Notes: a model not told the origin generated them from the sequence alone. A stretch of 64,000 nucleotides of DNA from Sphaerotilus natans (GCF_900156335.1 NZ_FTMZ01000018.1:33633-97632), one strand, 5' to 3'. Counted from the stretch's first letter, positions 9,348-19,632 are shown. A program made the numbers and translations.

Positions 9348-10853
9348 ATGTCCCGCCTGATGTCCTCGCCGCGCAGGTCGGCGTCCTCCCGCCTCGGGGC
9401 GGCCCTGCTGGCCGCGCTGGCGCTGATGGGTGGTGGTGTCAGCGCCGCACCGCAGGCCGCAGCCCGCTCGCATGTCTGGCTGGTGGGCGGCGGCCCCGAT
9501 CCGGATGGATCCCAGGGTCAGATCGAACTCAATGTGCTGTGGGTGGCCGACATCGTCCGCTCGGTGGCGCCTGCCGCATCGCTGAAGGTCTATTTTGCGG
9601 ACGCTTCGCCTGAAGTCCGCGATGTGCGGATCTGGAGCCGGCCGGCCGACAGCCGCGAGAATCTGCAGCCCTTGGCGCGGATCTTCGGCCAGCAGGAATT
9701 CAACGGCAACCAGTACCGCAAGCACCGGGTGCCCGACATCGTGCACGGCACGCGGGCCGATCTGCTGACACCGTCGCTGGCGCGCGAATTCGGCGCGATG
9801 GGCCCTCAGGACCGGGGACTGTTCGTCTTCAACGGCCACGGCCTGCGCGATCTGTCAGACCGGGCAGGCAACACGCTGCGGCTGTGGGACGACACGCGCA
9901 TGTCGGTGCGCGAGCTCGAGCGGCTGGCCACGAATGCGCCGCCCAGCGCGCCGCTGCGCTTTGTCTTCACCCAGTGCTATTCGGGCGGCTTCATGCGGCT
10001 GATCCGGCCGGACGCGCGCGACCTGCGCACGCTGGCCGCCTACAACCGCTGCGGCTTCGCGGCCGAATCGGCCGACCGGCTCTCCGAGGGCTGCTCGGCC
10101 AGCATCGAGGTCGGCGACTACCGCGACTACACCACCTATTTCTTCGCGGCGCTGAGCGGGCGCCACCGCTCCGGCCAGCCGCTGGAGCGCTCGCCCGACC
10201 GCGACCGCGACGGCCAGGTCACGCTGCACGAGGCCCATGTGCACGCGGTGATCGAAGGCTACAACGCCGATCTGCCGCGCTCGACCAGCGAGACCTATCT
10301 GGAGCGCTGGCAGCCCGCCTGGCTGCGCTATCTCGATACCACCAGCGAACCGGACAATGAATACGGCCGGCTGGCCACGGAGCTGGCGCTGCGGCTGAAG
10401 CTGCCAGCGCGCGGCACGATGCTGCAGCGTGCCCTCGGCACCCGCCATGAGCAGCTGAACCGGCGCCTGCAGGCGATCGACGAGCAGTCGCGCCAGCTCG
10501 AGGGCGAGATCAGCCGGCTTCAGGGCGATCTGAAGCGGGGACTGGTGCAGCGCTGGCCGGAAGCCGCGCATGCGCACACCGCCGCCTATGTGCGCTTTCT
10601 GGCCACCGAGCTCGGTGCTGCGCAGGCTTATGTGACCGCCCGCCCGGACTATGCGCAGCTGGTCGAGCGCCAGGACCGGCATGCGGCGCTGGAACTGGAG
10701 CGCGTGGCCGTCGACCGCGACCTGACGCAGCTGGACAAGGTGCTTCGCCTGCGTCAGCTTTCACGGCTGCTCGATCAGTTCGAGCGCTTTGCCACGCCGT
10801 CCGCGCGGCGCGAGTACCAGCGGCTGATCCGCTGCGAACGCACGCCGCTCTGA
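9348..10853 (+). CDS. Exported caspase-fold (clan CD) peptidase-like protein with EF-hand loop
   Basis: The 501-residue protein has a Sec-type signal ending near VSAAPQA. The central domain shows a clan CD dyad: histidine 164 in FVFNGHG and cysteine 210 in FTQCYSGGF. At residues 284-295 a complete 12-residue EF-hand loop, DRDRDGQVTLHE, suggests calcium binding. The C-terminal third is helical and probably coiled coil, around LNRRLQAIDEQSRQLE. The ATG at 9348 follows the preceding stop by one base; an in-frame ATG at 9315 lies inside the previous gene. The sequence supports a periplasmic cysteine peptidase or a non-catalytic relative. Its target is unknown. Confidence 0.75.
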   Translation: MSRLMSSPRRSASSRLGAALLAALALMGGGVSAAPQAAARSHVWLVGGGPDPDGSQGQIELNVLWVADIVRSVAPAASLKVYFADASPEVRDVRIWSRPADSRENLQPLARIFGQQEFNGNQYRKHRVPDIVHGTRADLLTPSLAREFGAMGPQDRGLFVFNGHGLRDLSDRAGNTLRLWDDTRMSVRELERLATNAPPSAPLRFVFTQCYSGGFMRLIRPDARDLRTLAAYNRCGFAAESADRLSEGCSASIEVGDYRDYTTYFFAALSGRHRSGQPLERSPDRDRDGQVTLHEAHVHAVIEGYNADLPRSTSETYLERWQPAWLRYLDTTSEPDNEYGRLATELALRLKLPARGTMLQRALGTRHEQLNRRLQAIDEQSRQLEGEISRLQGDLKRGLVQRWPEAAHAHTAAYVRFLATELGAAQAYVTARPDYAQLVERQDRHAALELERVAVDRDLTQLDKVLRLRQLSRLLDQFERFATPSARREYQRLIRCERTPL

Positions 10854-10876
10854 CCGACGGCGCTCTCGAACGCTGC

Positions 10877-11998
10877 TCAGGCCAGACCCGCCACCGGTGC
10901 GGTGAGCAGATGGCGGTAGCGCTTCATCGGGCCGGTGTCGACATAGCCCATCCAGCGCGCGACATCCTCCTCGGCATGGCCGGCCTGCAGCTGGCGCACC
11001 GCAAAGGTGTGACGCAGCCTGAAGGGCGCGCCGCCCTCGATGCCCAGCGCATCGAGCTGCGTGACCGCTGCACGGTGGCAGGCCGGATGTGACCAGGGCT
11101 TGCCCGACAGGGTCGACGGGAAGACCCATTCAGCGCACTGCATTTCCGCGCCAAGCATGCGCCGCGCCGCCAGCCAGAGGCGAAGCTGGCGGGCAGCCCA
11201 GTCCGCCAGCGGCACCTGATGCTCAGGACTGCTGCCATCGGCGACGATGGTGAGCCGCCAGGGCAGATCCGGCTCTCGGCCACCGTCGCAGCTCACGTCG
11301 CGCAGGCGCAGCGCCCTGACCTGCCCAGGCGCCAGCCCGGCACCCAGCATCAGCGCCAGTGCGCAGCGGTCGCGCAAGACTTTCCAGGCGGCACCGGCAG
11401 CCGGGTCCAGCGACTGGAATTCGGTGCAGTGCGCGATCAGGCTCTCGCATTGCGCATCGGTCAGCACATCGGGCACGGGCGTCAGCGCAGCCGCGTTGGC
11501 ATGACAGAACGGAGGCTCCTGCATCAGGGCCAGCGCCGGCTCGTAGGCGGGCTGATCTTCCTGCTCGCGGGCGTGGTTGAGCACCCGGTCGATCAGCTGC
11601 AGCAGCCGCCAGGCGTAGCGCGGCGTCAGCTCGGTCCGGGTGCGGCGGGTTCGGACCTGCCGCAGTGGCCGGATGGCTTCGTGCTCGAGGAAATCCAGCA
11701 AGGCACGGCGGTCCAGCGTCTCCTGCCCTTTGGCGTCGGGCGGCCGCAGCGGATCCAGCCGGATGACCCGCGGGCCGGAGTCGCCTGAGCCTGCATCCGT
11801 CGACAAGGGCGCGCAGAAAGCGATGAAGGCCTGCCACATGTCCGCATAGATGCGCGCCGATTCCTCGCGCAGCCGGCCGCTGCCGCGAGGGCCGCGAGCC
11901 GGCGCCGAATCCAGCCAGGAATGGAAGCTGGCCTGCAGCCGGCCGACCAGCTGATCGGCCGCGGCGGGTTCGAACAGGGGCAAGGTGTTGGCATCCAT
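10877..11998 (-). CDS. Tyrosine-recombinase-family protein with degenerate active site
   Basis: The 373-residue product has the layout of a XerC/phage integrase-type protein: an N-terminal SAM-like helical region and a C-terminal catalytic fold ending FRLRHTFAVRQLQAG ... MKRYRH. The nucleophile tyrosine and one catalytic arginine are present. The first arginine position (GLR in the family) reads GLA, the HxxR histidine is phenylalanine, the conserved lysine turn reads SSPEHQVPL, and the third His/Trp position is tyrosine (WMGY). Recombinase activity is therefore doubtful. No phage or element genes adjoin it. Confidence 0.75.
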   Translation of the reverse strand: MDANTLPLFEPAAADQLVGRLQASFHSWLDSAPARGPRGSGRLREESARIYADMWQAFIAFCAPLSTDAGSGDSGPRVIRLDPLRPPDAKGQETLDRRALLDFLEHEAIRPLRQVRTRRTRTELTPRYAWRLLQLIDRVLNHAREQEDQPAYEPALALMQEPPFCHANAAALTPVPDVLTDAQCESLIAHCTEFQSLDPAAGAAWKVLRDRCALALMLGAGLAPGQVRALRLRDVSCDGGREPDLPWRLTIVADGSSPEHQVPLADWAARQLRLWLAARRMLGAEMQCAEWVFPSTLSGKPWSHPACHRAAVTQLDALGIEGGAPFRLRHTFAVRQLQAGHAEEDVARWMGYVDTGPMKRYRHLLTAPVAGLA

Positions 11999-12004
11999 GA
12001 AAAG

Positions 12005-12125
12005 ATACTAACGAAATTGTTTTTTCAAAACAAGACGGACTGCAACTTTGTGCCTCGTTCAACCCAAATCACGCAAATCACCCGCCATTCATTCCGCTCA
12101 CCCTCTCACCAAAAGCTGTTAGTAT
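12005..12125. repeat. 8-bp inverted repeat flanking an AT-rich block upstream of the recombinase-like gene
   Basis: ATACTAAC at 12005-12012 and its reverse complement GTTAGTAT at 12118-12125 bracket a notably AT-rich stretch between the recombinase-like gene (start 11998) and the NadC-like gene. The left arm lies 6 bases upstream of the recombinase start. It could be an operator pair or a vestigial recombination site; eight-base arms can also arise by chance. Confidence 0.3.
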
Positions 12126-12255
12126 TTTATTTGATGACAAAACCCCATTCGTCACGAAGCCAGATCCCGGATCTGCCGACCGGAATCGCCGGGGAGCGCG
12201 GATGGATGAAAATCGCGCATCTCCAGAGGCCCGCCAGAAAAGGAAAAAAACGCTC

Positions 12256-13149
12256 ATGAACACCGTCAGCCTGCCCGTCGACCTGCAACTGTGCGTCGAG
12301 AACGCCCTGGCCGAGGACATCGGAAGCGGCGACGTGACCTCGGTGCTGCTGTCACGGGCCCAGCAGGTCACCGCCCAGGTGACGATCCGCGAAGCCGCGG
12401 TGCTGTGCGGTCAGCCCTGGTTCGACGCGGTCTTCCGGATCCTCGACCCCACGATCCGCATCGAGTGGACCGTCCCGGAAGGCTCGGCCGTGCAGGCCGA
12501 CGACCTGCTGTGCACCCTCTCGGGCCCGGCGCGCGCGATCTTCACCGGCGAGCGCACCGCGCTGAACTTCCTGCAGACCCTCTCGGGCACCGCCACCTCG
12601 GTGCGGCGCTACGTGGAGGCGGTCGGCACGACGGGCACCTGCATCGTCGACACCCGCCAGACCCTGCCGGGCCTGCGCAGCGCGCAGAAATACGCCGTGC
12701 TGGCCGGCGGCGGGCTGAACCATCGTCTGGGCCTGCATGACGGCTTCCTGATCGAGGATGTGCACATCGCCTCGGCCGGCGGCCTGCGCGAGGCCATCTC
12801 ATTCGCCCGCGCGCTCGGACTGAACGTGCCGATCATGGCCGAGATCCGCACCCGCGAGGACACGCTGATCGCGCTCGACGAGGACATCGAGCTGGTGCTG
12901 ATCGAAAGCCTGCCCCAGGAGCTGGTGCGCACGGTGGCCCGCATGGTGCGGGAACACCGGGAATGTGGCGGCCGCACGCTGGTGGAGTATTCGGGCGGCA
13001 TCTCGCTGGAGACGGTGCGCATGCTGGCCGAGACCGGCGTGGACCGCATCGCGGTCGGCTCGATCACCAAGCATCTGCGCGCGGTCGACGTGACGATGCG
13101 CATCAGCCGCGAGCCGTCGGGCGTGGCGCCCTCCCCCGCCGGCGCCTGA
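12256..13149 (+). CDS. NadC-like phosphoribosyltransferase paralogue lacking key lysines
   Basis: The 297-residue protein aligns throughout with quinolinate phosphoribosyltransferase (NadC), including AEDIGSGDVT near the N-terminus, GERTALNFLQ, GGGLNHRLGL and GVDRIAVGSIT. Two lysines that NadC uses with PRPP and quinolinate are missing. The TRKT motif reads TRQT (Gln135), and LIK(D/E)NH reads LIEDVH (Glu167, Val169). A second copy with both lysines is fused to SerB at 26121. This gene therefore probably does not supply NAD in the usual way and may act on another substrate. The ATG at 12256 is preferred over an upstream in-frame ATG at 12202. Confidence 0.85.
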   Translation: MNTVSLPVDLQLCVENALAEDIGSGDVTSVLLSRAQQVTAQVTIREAAVLCGQPWFDAVFRILDPTIRIEWTVPEGSAVQADDLLCTLSGPARAIFTGERTALNFLQTLSGTATSVRRYVEAVGTTGTCIVDTRQTLPGLRSAQKYAVLAGGGLNHRLGLHDGFLIEDVHIASAGGLREAISFARALGLNVPIMAEIRTREDTLIALDEDIELVLIESLPQELVRTVARMVREHRECGGRTLVEYSGGISLETVRMLAETGVDRIAVGSITKHLRAVDVTMRISREPSGVAPSPAGA

Positions 13150-13170
13150 CACGCCGCCCCGGACCGCCGC

Positions 13171-13560
13171 TCACGAGCGGTGCAGCGCCTCCTCGGCCTC
13201 CAGCCGGGAGAACTCCTCGTCGCTGAACAGCCGCGAACGGCTGAGAAAGGCCTTGCCCAGAGGGCCTTCCAGGCTGAAGTTGTCCCCGCCCAGCGGGGCG
13301 TCCACCGCGTCGACGATCATCTGGCTGCTCTTCCAGTAGGCGTACTGGGAACTGCTCATGTAGAAGGGCACGTCGCCGATGTGGCCCAGCAGGACATCGC
13401 TCGGGCTGATCGCCAGCTCACCCGGCAGATAGCAGTTGGGCGCGCTGTTGTCGCAGCAGCCGCTGGACTGGTAGAACATCAGCGCGCCATGGCGAGCCTG
13501 AAGCTGCGCGATCAGCGCCAGCGCGCCTTCGGTGGCGGTCACGCGTGCAAGGGTCGTCAT
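13171..13560 (-). CDS. DUF779 protein, aldehyde dehydrogenase partner
   Basis: The 129-residue product matches the DUF779 family, with the cysteine-rich LMFYQSSGCCDNSAPNCY segment and YMSSSQYAYWK. Family members are commonly encoded next to AcoD/ExaC/AldB-type aldehyde dehydrogenases, as here, where it follows the dehydrogenase by 76 bases. Its biochemical role is not established; the clustered cysteines suggest metal or redox chemistry. A stable hairpin in the gap should reduce its expression relative to the dehydrogenase. Confidence 0.88.
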   Translation of the reverse strand: MTTLARVTATEGALALIAQLQARHGALMFYQSSGCCDNSAPNCYLPGELAISPSDVLLGHIGDVPFYMSSSQYAYWKSSQMIVDAVDAPLGGDNFSLEGPLGKAFLSRSRLFSDEEFSRLEAEEALHRS

Positions 13561-13578
13561 GTCGTTCTCCCATGAATG

Positions 13579-13601
13579 AAAAAGGGGGACCGAAGTCCCC
13601 C
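13579..13601 (-). terminator. Intrinsic terminator-like hairpin between dehydrogenase and DUF779 genes
   Basis: On the minus strand GGGGGAC and GTCCCCC pair around a TTCG tetraloop closed by C-G, an unusually stable hairpin, followed directly by five T. It lies inside the operon, so partial read-through would set the ratio of the two products. Confidence 0.8.
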
Positions 13602-13636
13602 AAAGGCATGACAGCTCGTCAATCGATCTGAACAGA

Positions 13637-15157
<1,521 letters not shown>

Positions 15158-15205
15158 CGATGTCTCCTTCAGTGTTGATGCCAGGGGTTGGGATGCCACC
15201 TCCAT

Positions 15206-15221
15206 TGCGAAGGTCGTGCCA
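15206..15221 (-). promoter_or_regulatory. Sigma-54 (-24/-12) promoter of the aldehyde dehydrogenase
   Basis: The minus strand reads TGGCACGACCTTCGCA, which matches TGGCACR-N4-TTGCW with one change (TCGC for TTGC) and keeps GG-N10-GC spacing exactly. Transcription would start near 15195 and leave a leader of about 38 bases. An AcoR-like activator gene lies divergent upstream. Confidence 0.75.
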
Positions 15222-15344
15222 GCCCGTGAATCCGGCGCATTCCGGTGCGCTGTCGGGAACGAGATCGGACATTCAGGCAGAAATGGCCCGTTTCCTGCTG
15301 GAAATCTGTTCAGGGGTCATTCAGTGATCAGGTCGGCGGTCCGC

Positions 15345-15401
15345 ACTGTCATTCGCCGAGACAGTACATACCCGAGGCCGCGGCACGAGGCAAAAACTGT
15401 C
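15345..15401. promoter_or_regulatory. Candidate activator-binding repeats (UAS) in the divergent region
   Basis: ACTGTC at 15345-15350 and GACAGT at 15360-15365 form a 6-9-6 inverted repeat. A third ACTGTC lies at 15396-15401, 51 bases from the first. They sit about 125-180 bases upstream of the -24 element, a usual distance for enhancer-type sites of sigma-54 activators. They also lie just in front of the regulator gene, so autoregulation is possible. Confidence 0.5.
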
Positions 15402-15473
15402 ACGGATCGGACCATCGGCGGCTGACTCCTGGCGAGACAATCGGCACGAAAAAACATAAGGGTAAACACTTAA

Positions 15474-17483
15474 ATGAAAGATTCCGAACGTCCTGCGGGG
15501 GGCAAGACGCCACGGCTGCGGCCCCTGAAGCAGGCCTTGCTGAGCGGCGAGGTCGAGCCCGACACGCTGCCGGTCGACCCGCTGCTGCTGCGCTCCTGGC
15601 AGCGCAGCCGGGAGGCCGGGCTGACGCCGGCCGGCCTGGGCAGCGCCGGGCCGCATGCCTCTGCGGTGCAGCTCGCGCGGGCACGCGAGCGCCATCACGA
15701 GCTGATCGCGCACGCGCGGCCGGTGCTGGAATTCCTGTTCGAGCAGACCCGCGACACCGACAGCGTGGTGCTGCTGGCCGATGCGCAGGGCATGCTGCTG
15801 GACGCGATCGGCGACGCCGACTTCAGCCAGCGTGCCGCACGGGTGGCCCTGCGCCCCGGCGCCATCTGGCATGAGCAATGGCGCGGCACCAATGCGATCG
15901 GCACCTGCCTGGCCGAGGAGCAGGCGCTGGTGATCCACGGCGACGAACACTATCTGGACCGCAACGGCTTCCTGACCTGCGCCGCCTCGCCGATCGTCGA
16001 TCCGGCCGGACGCATCATCGGCGCGATCGACATCAGCAACGATCACCGCCAGGCACACCGGCACACGCTCGGGCTGGTGCGATCGGCCGCGCGCATGATC
16101 GAGCAGCGCCTGTTCGAGACCCGCCACGCGCAGGGGCTGCGGCTGCGCTTTCATGCCCGGCGCGAAGGCATCGCCAGCCTGACCGAAGGCCTGATGGCGC
16201 TGTCGGACGACGGCTGGGTGATCGGCGCCAATGCGGCGGCGCTGTCGATGCTGAAGCTGGAGCGCGGCCACATCGGCGCGCTGCGCGCCGACAGCCTCTT
16301 CGGCCTGGACCTGTGCCGCATCGAAGCCATGGCCCGCCCGCCCGCTGAGCCGCGCGCGCTGCGCTGTCCGGACGGCACGATGCTGTGGCTGCGGGTCGAC
16401 AGCAGTCACAGCATCGAGGTCATGGCGCGCCGCACGGATCGCCAGCCCGACGATGCGCTGCCGCCTGCGTCATCCGCATCCAGCGTCGCGGCAGCGACGG
16501 CAGCAGAGACGGCGCCGGAGAGGCCAGGACAGGACGACGCGCTGTCCGGCTTCGAGCTGGGTGACCCGACGCTGCGCCAGATCGTCAACCGGCTGAGGCG
16601 CCTGAGCGGCGCACCGGTCGGACTGGTGCTGCAGGGCGAATCCGGCAGCGGCAAGAGCGCACTGGCCCAGGCGGTGCACCTCAACAGCCCGCGCCGGGAC
16701 GGGCCGCTGCGGACGCTGCACTGCGCCAGCCTCGATGCCGACCTGCTGGACGACACCCTGTTCGGCCGACCGCTGGAACGCCCGCCGGCGCCGGGCCTGC
16801 TGCGCCGCGCACGCGGCGGCACGCTGGTGCTCGACGAGGTGGCTGATCTGCCGCTGCCGCTGCAGGCCCGGCTGCTGCGGGTGCTGCAGGACGACATGCT
16901 GGCACCGCTGCCGGGCGAGCCGGCCCAGCCGCTGGATGTCGCGCTGATCTGCACCAGCCGGCGCCGCCTGATCGACGAGGTGGCCTGCGGCCGGCTGCGC
17001 GAGGACCTGTACTACCGGCTCAACGGCCTGACGCTGATGCTGCCGCCGCTGCGCGAGCGCAGCGATCTGGCTGCGCTGTGCCGCCAGCTGCTCGACGCGG
17101 TCGGCTCGCAGGCGGCGGTCGATCCCGGCCTGCTCGAGCGTCTGACGTGCTACCCGTGGCCCGGCAACGGGCGCCAGCTCGCCAACGCGCTGCGCGCGGC
17201 CAGCGCCCAGCTCGAGCCGCACGAGCGCATGATCCGCCTCGATCATCTGCCCGACGACCTGCGCGAGGAGCTGGCTCAGCTCGCGCGGCAGCCACAGGGG
17301 CCGGACCGCAACCGTGTGGCGCGCCCCCCGCTCGATGCCGCGCAAGTGGCTCGCACGGTGGCTGCATGCGAAGGCAATCTGTCGGAGGCGGCGCGCCGGC
17401 TCGGCATCAGCCGCAACACGCTCTACCGGCGGCTGCGCGAGGCCGGCGAGGACGCCGGTGAGGCCGACAGCGCCAGCAGGTGA
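15474..17483 (+). CDS. AcoR-like GAF/AAA+/Fis regulator without a GAFTGA loop
   Basis: The 669-residue protein has an N-terminal AcoR-type sensor region (GTNAIGTCLAEEQALVIHG, GAF-like), a PAS-like middle, an AAA+ domain and a C-terminal Fis-type helix-turn-helix (NLSEAARRLGISRNTLYRRL). Walker A is GESGSGKSA, Walker B is GGTLVLDEV, and LREDLYYRLNGL holds the arginine-finger region. The sigma-54-contacting GAFTGA motif, expected just after LFG, is missing: LFG is followed by RPLERPPAPGLLRRA. It probably controls the divergent aldehyde dehydrogenase, yet the missing loop questions how. Its 3' end overlaps ribA tail to tail by 61 bases. Confidence 0.87.
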   Translation: MKDSERPAGGKTPRLRPLKQALLSGEVEPDTLPVDPLLLRSWQRSREAGLTPAGLGSAGPHASAVQLARARERHHELIAHARPVLEFLFEQTRDTDSVVLLADAQGMLLDAIGDADFSQRAARVALRPGAIWHEQWRGTNAIGTCLAEEQALVIHGDEHYLDRNGFLTCAASPIVDPAGRIIGAIDISNDHRQAHRHTLGLVRSAARMIEQRLFETRHAQGLRLRFHARREGIASLTEGLMALSDDGWVIGANAAALSMLKLERGHIGALRADSLFGLDLCRIEAMARPPAEPRALRCPDGTMLWLRVDSSHSIEVMARRTDRQPDDALPPASSASSVAAATAAETAPERPGQDDALSGFELGDPTLRQIVNRLRRLSGAPVGLVLQGESGSGKSALAQAVHLNSPRRDGPLRTLHCASLDADLLDDTLFGRPLERPPAPGLLRRARGGTLVLDEVADLPLPLQARLLRVLQDDMLAPLPGEPAQPLDVALICTSRRRLIDEVACGRLREDLYYRLNGLTLMLPPLRERSDLAALCRQLLDAVGSQAAVDPGLLERLTCYPWPGNGRQLANALRAASAQLEPHERMIRLDHLPDDLREELAQLARQPQGPDRNRVARPPLDAAQVARTVAACEGNLSEAARRLGISRNTLYRRLREAGEDAGEADSASR

Positions 17484-18127
17484 CCCATCTTCTCGCGCTT
17501 GGTCGCGAGATAGGCGGCATTCTCGGGGTTGGCATCGATCTCGTGCGGCTCGCGCTGCACCACCTCCAGCCCCTGCTGCTGCAGCGCCAGCAGCTTGATC
17601 GGGTTGTTGCTCATCAGGCTGACCGAAGCGACGCCCAGGTCCTGCAGGATCTCGGCGGCGGCCTCGAAACGGCGGCTGTCGGGCGCATGGCCCAGCGCCA
17701 GATTGGCCTCGACGGTGTCCAGGCCCTGATCCTGCAGCGTGTAGGCGCGCAGCTTCTCGTCGATGCCGATGCCGCGGCCTTCATGCCCGCGCATGTAGAT
17801 CACCACGCCCCGGCCAGCCGCACTGATGCGCTGCAATGCCAGGCGCAGCTGCGGGCCGCAGTCGCAGCGCAGCGAGCCGAAGATGTCGCCGGTCAGGCAC
17901 TCGGAATGCACCCGCACCAGCACCTCGCGCGCGCCGACCAGCTCGCCGCAATGGATGGCCATGTGCTCGATGCTGGTGCCGCGGTCGAAGTAGGAGGAAA
18001 TGGTGAAGTCGCCATGCTCGGTGGGCAGGCGCGCGCTCGGGCCACGCCGGACATGGGCGTGGGCATCGGCGGCCGGCAGGAAGGTCGTTTCGGGCTTCAT
18101 CGCAACATCGTCGGTCTGGAGCGGCAT
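17423..18127 (-). CDS. ribA: GTP cyclohydrolase II
   Basis: RibA opens GTP to give the first committed riboflavin precursor. The 234-residue product has the zinc-binding cysteines in SECLTGDIFGSLRCDCG, the catalytic segment MRGHEGRGIG and the GTP-contacting region TVEANLALGHAPD. The start is taken at 18127; an internal ATG about nine codons on is possible. The last residues, rich in serine and alanine, extend beyond the family core and are encoded in the overlap with the convergent regulator gene. It is a stand-alone RibA, not fused to RibB. Confidence 0.93.
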   Translation of the reverse strand: MPLQTDDVAMKPETTFLPAADAHAHVRRGPSARLPTEHGDFTISSYFDRGTSIEHMAIHCGELVGAREVLVRVHSECLTGDIFGSLRCDCGPQLRLALQRISAAGRGVVIYMRGHEGRGIGIDEKLRAYTLQDQGLDTVEANLALGHAPDSRRFEAAAEILQDLGVASVSLMSNNPIKLLALQQQGLEVVQREPHEIDANPENAAYLATKREKMGHLLALSASPASSPASRSRR

Positions 18128-18174
18128 TGTCGCCGCATCCGCGCCGGCGTGCAGGCGTCGGCCCTGCGCCGAGC

Positions 18175-19404
18175 TCAGCCGCGCCGAGCGCGCCGACCGA
18201 TCTCGAGCTTGGCGATGGCGTTGCGGTGCACCTCGTCCGGACCGTCGACCAGCCGCACGGTGCGCTGGTGCGCGTACATTTCCGACAGCCAGCTGTCCTG
18301 GCTCAGGCCCGCCGCGCCATGGGCCTGGATCGCCCAGTCGACCACCTGGCAGGACACCTTGGGCGCCACCACCTTGATCATCGCGATCTCGGCCCGGGCG
18401 CCCTTGTTGCCGACGGTGTCCATCATCTTCGCGGCATTCATCGTCAGCAGCCGCGCCTGATCGATCATGCAGCGCGACTCGGCGATGCGCTCATGCCAGA
18501 TCGACTGCGCCGAGAGCGGCTGGCCGAAGGCGACGCGGGCGCTCAGCCGGTCGATCATCAGCTCCAGCGCCCGCTCGGCCGCGCCGATCGAGCGCATGCA
18601 GTGGTGGATGCGCCCCGGGCCCAGCCGCCCCTGCGCGATCTCGAAGCCGCGCCCCTCGCCGAGCAGGATGTTCTCGGCCGGCACGCGCACGTTCTCCAGC
18701 AGCACCTCCATGTGGCCATGCGGCGCGTCGTCATAGCCGAAGACGCTCAAGGGGCGCAGCACCGTCACGCCCGGCGTGTCGCGCGGCACCAGGATCATCG
18801 ACTGCTGCAGATGGCGCGCCGCCTCGGGATCGGTCTTGCCCATCACGATGAAGATCTCGCACTTCGGATGCCCGGCGCCGGACGAGAACCACTTGCGGCC
18901 GTTGATGACATAGTCGTCGCCATCGCGCCGGATCGAGCACTCGATGTTGGTCGCGTCCGACGAGGCCACCGCCGGCTCGGTCATCAGGAAGGCCGAGCGG
19001 ATCCGGCCCTCGAGCAGCGGCTCGAGCCAGCGTGTCTTCTGGGCCTCGGTGCCGTAGCGCTCGAGCGTCTCCATGTTGCCGGTGTCGGGCGCCGAACAGT
19101 TGAAGACCTCGCCGGACCAGATCACCCGGCCCATCAGCTCGCACAGCGGCGCGTAGTCGAAGTTGGACACCCCGCCCTCGCCCTTGTGCGCATGCGGCAG
19201 GAACAGGTTCCAGAGGCCGGCCTGGCGGGCCAGCGGCTTGAGCGCCTCCACCAGCGGCACCGGCTGCCACGGATTGCCCGCGGCCCGCAGCGCCTGCATC
19301 TGCTGCTCGTGGAGAGCCTCGTTCGGGAAGATGTGACGATCGAAGAAGGCCTGCAGGCGCTCGAGCAGCTCGCGGCCGCGCTCGGTGGGGGCGATCAGGG
19401 ACAT
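18175..19404 (-). CDS. Acyl-CoA dehydrogenase (ACAD10/11-like)
   Basis: This 409-residue FAD enzyme introduces a 2,3-double bond into acyl-CoA. Signatures include [16 protein letters not shown] (substrate and flavin contact), [27 protein letters not shown] and the C-terminal [15 protein letters not shown]. The long N-terminal helical part and these motifs resemble the ACAD10/11-type clade. The ATG at 19404 gives the expected length. It stands alone on its strand after ribA, with no electron-transfer flavoprotein genes nearby. Chain-length specificity cannot be read. Confidence 0.92.
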   Translation of the reverse strand: MSLIAPTERGRELLERLQAFFDRHIFPNEALHEQQMQALRAAGNPWQPVPLVEALKPLARQAGLWNLFLPHAHKGEGGVSNFDYAPLCELMGRVIWSGEVFNCSAPDTGNMETLERYGTEAQKTRWLEPLLEGRIRSAFLMTEPAVASSDATNIECSIRRDGDDYVINGRKWFSSGAGHPKCEIFIVMGKTDPEAARHLQQSMILVPRDTPGVTVLRPLSVFGYDDAPHGHMEVLLENVRVPAENILLGEGRGFEIAQGRLGPGRIHHCMRSIGAAERALELMIDRLSARVAFGQPLSAQSIWHERIAESRCMIDQARLLTMNAAKMMDTVGNKGARAEIAMIKVVAPKVSCQVVDWAIQAHGAAGLSQDSWLSEMYAHQRTVRLVDGPDEVHRNAIAKLEIGRRARRG

Positions 19405-19632
19405 GACGACAGATCCTCGGCTGGGTTCTCGGCGAGACGGTGGCGGGACGGATCCGATTGAAGCACCGGCCCCGCCGGAGCGACGTCACGCAGGCGACGA
19501 GCCCGCGCTGCAAAAAATCGCGACTCCCTCTGGAACTTCAGGCCGTCGGTGCCATCTGATGGCGCGGGGGAAAGAACCTTCCCGACTTTTCTCCCTTCCC
19601 GAAAACCACTGCATTCCACAGGAGCCAGCACA

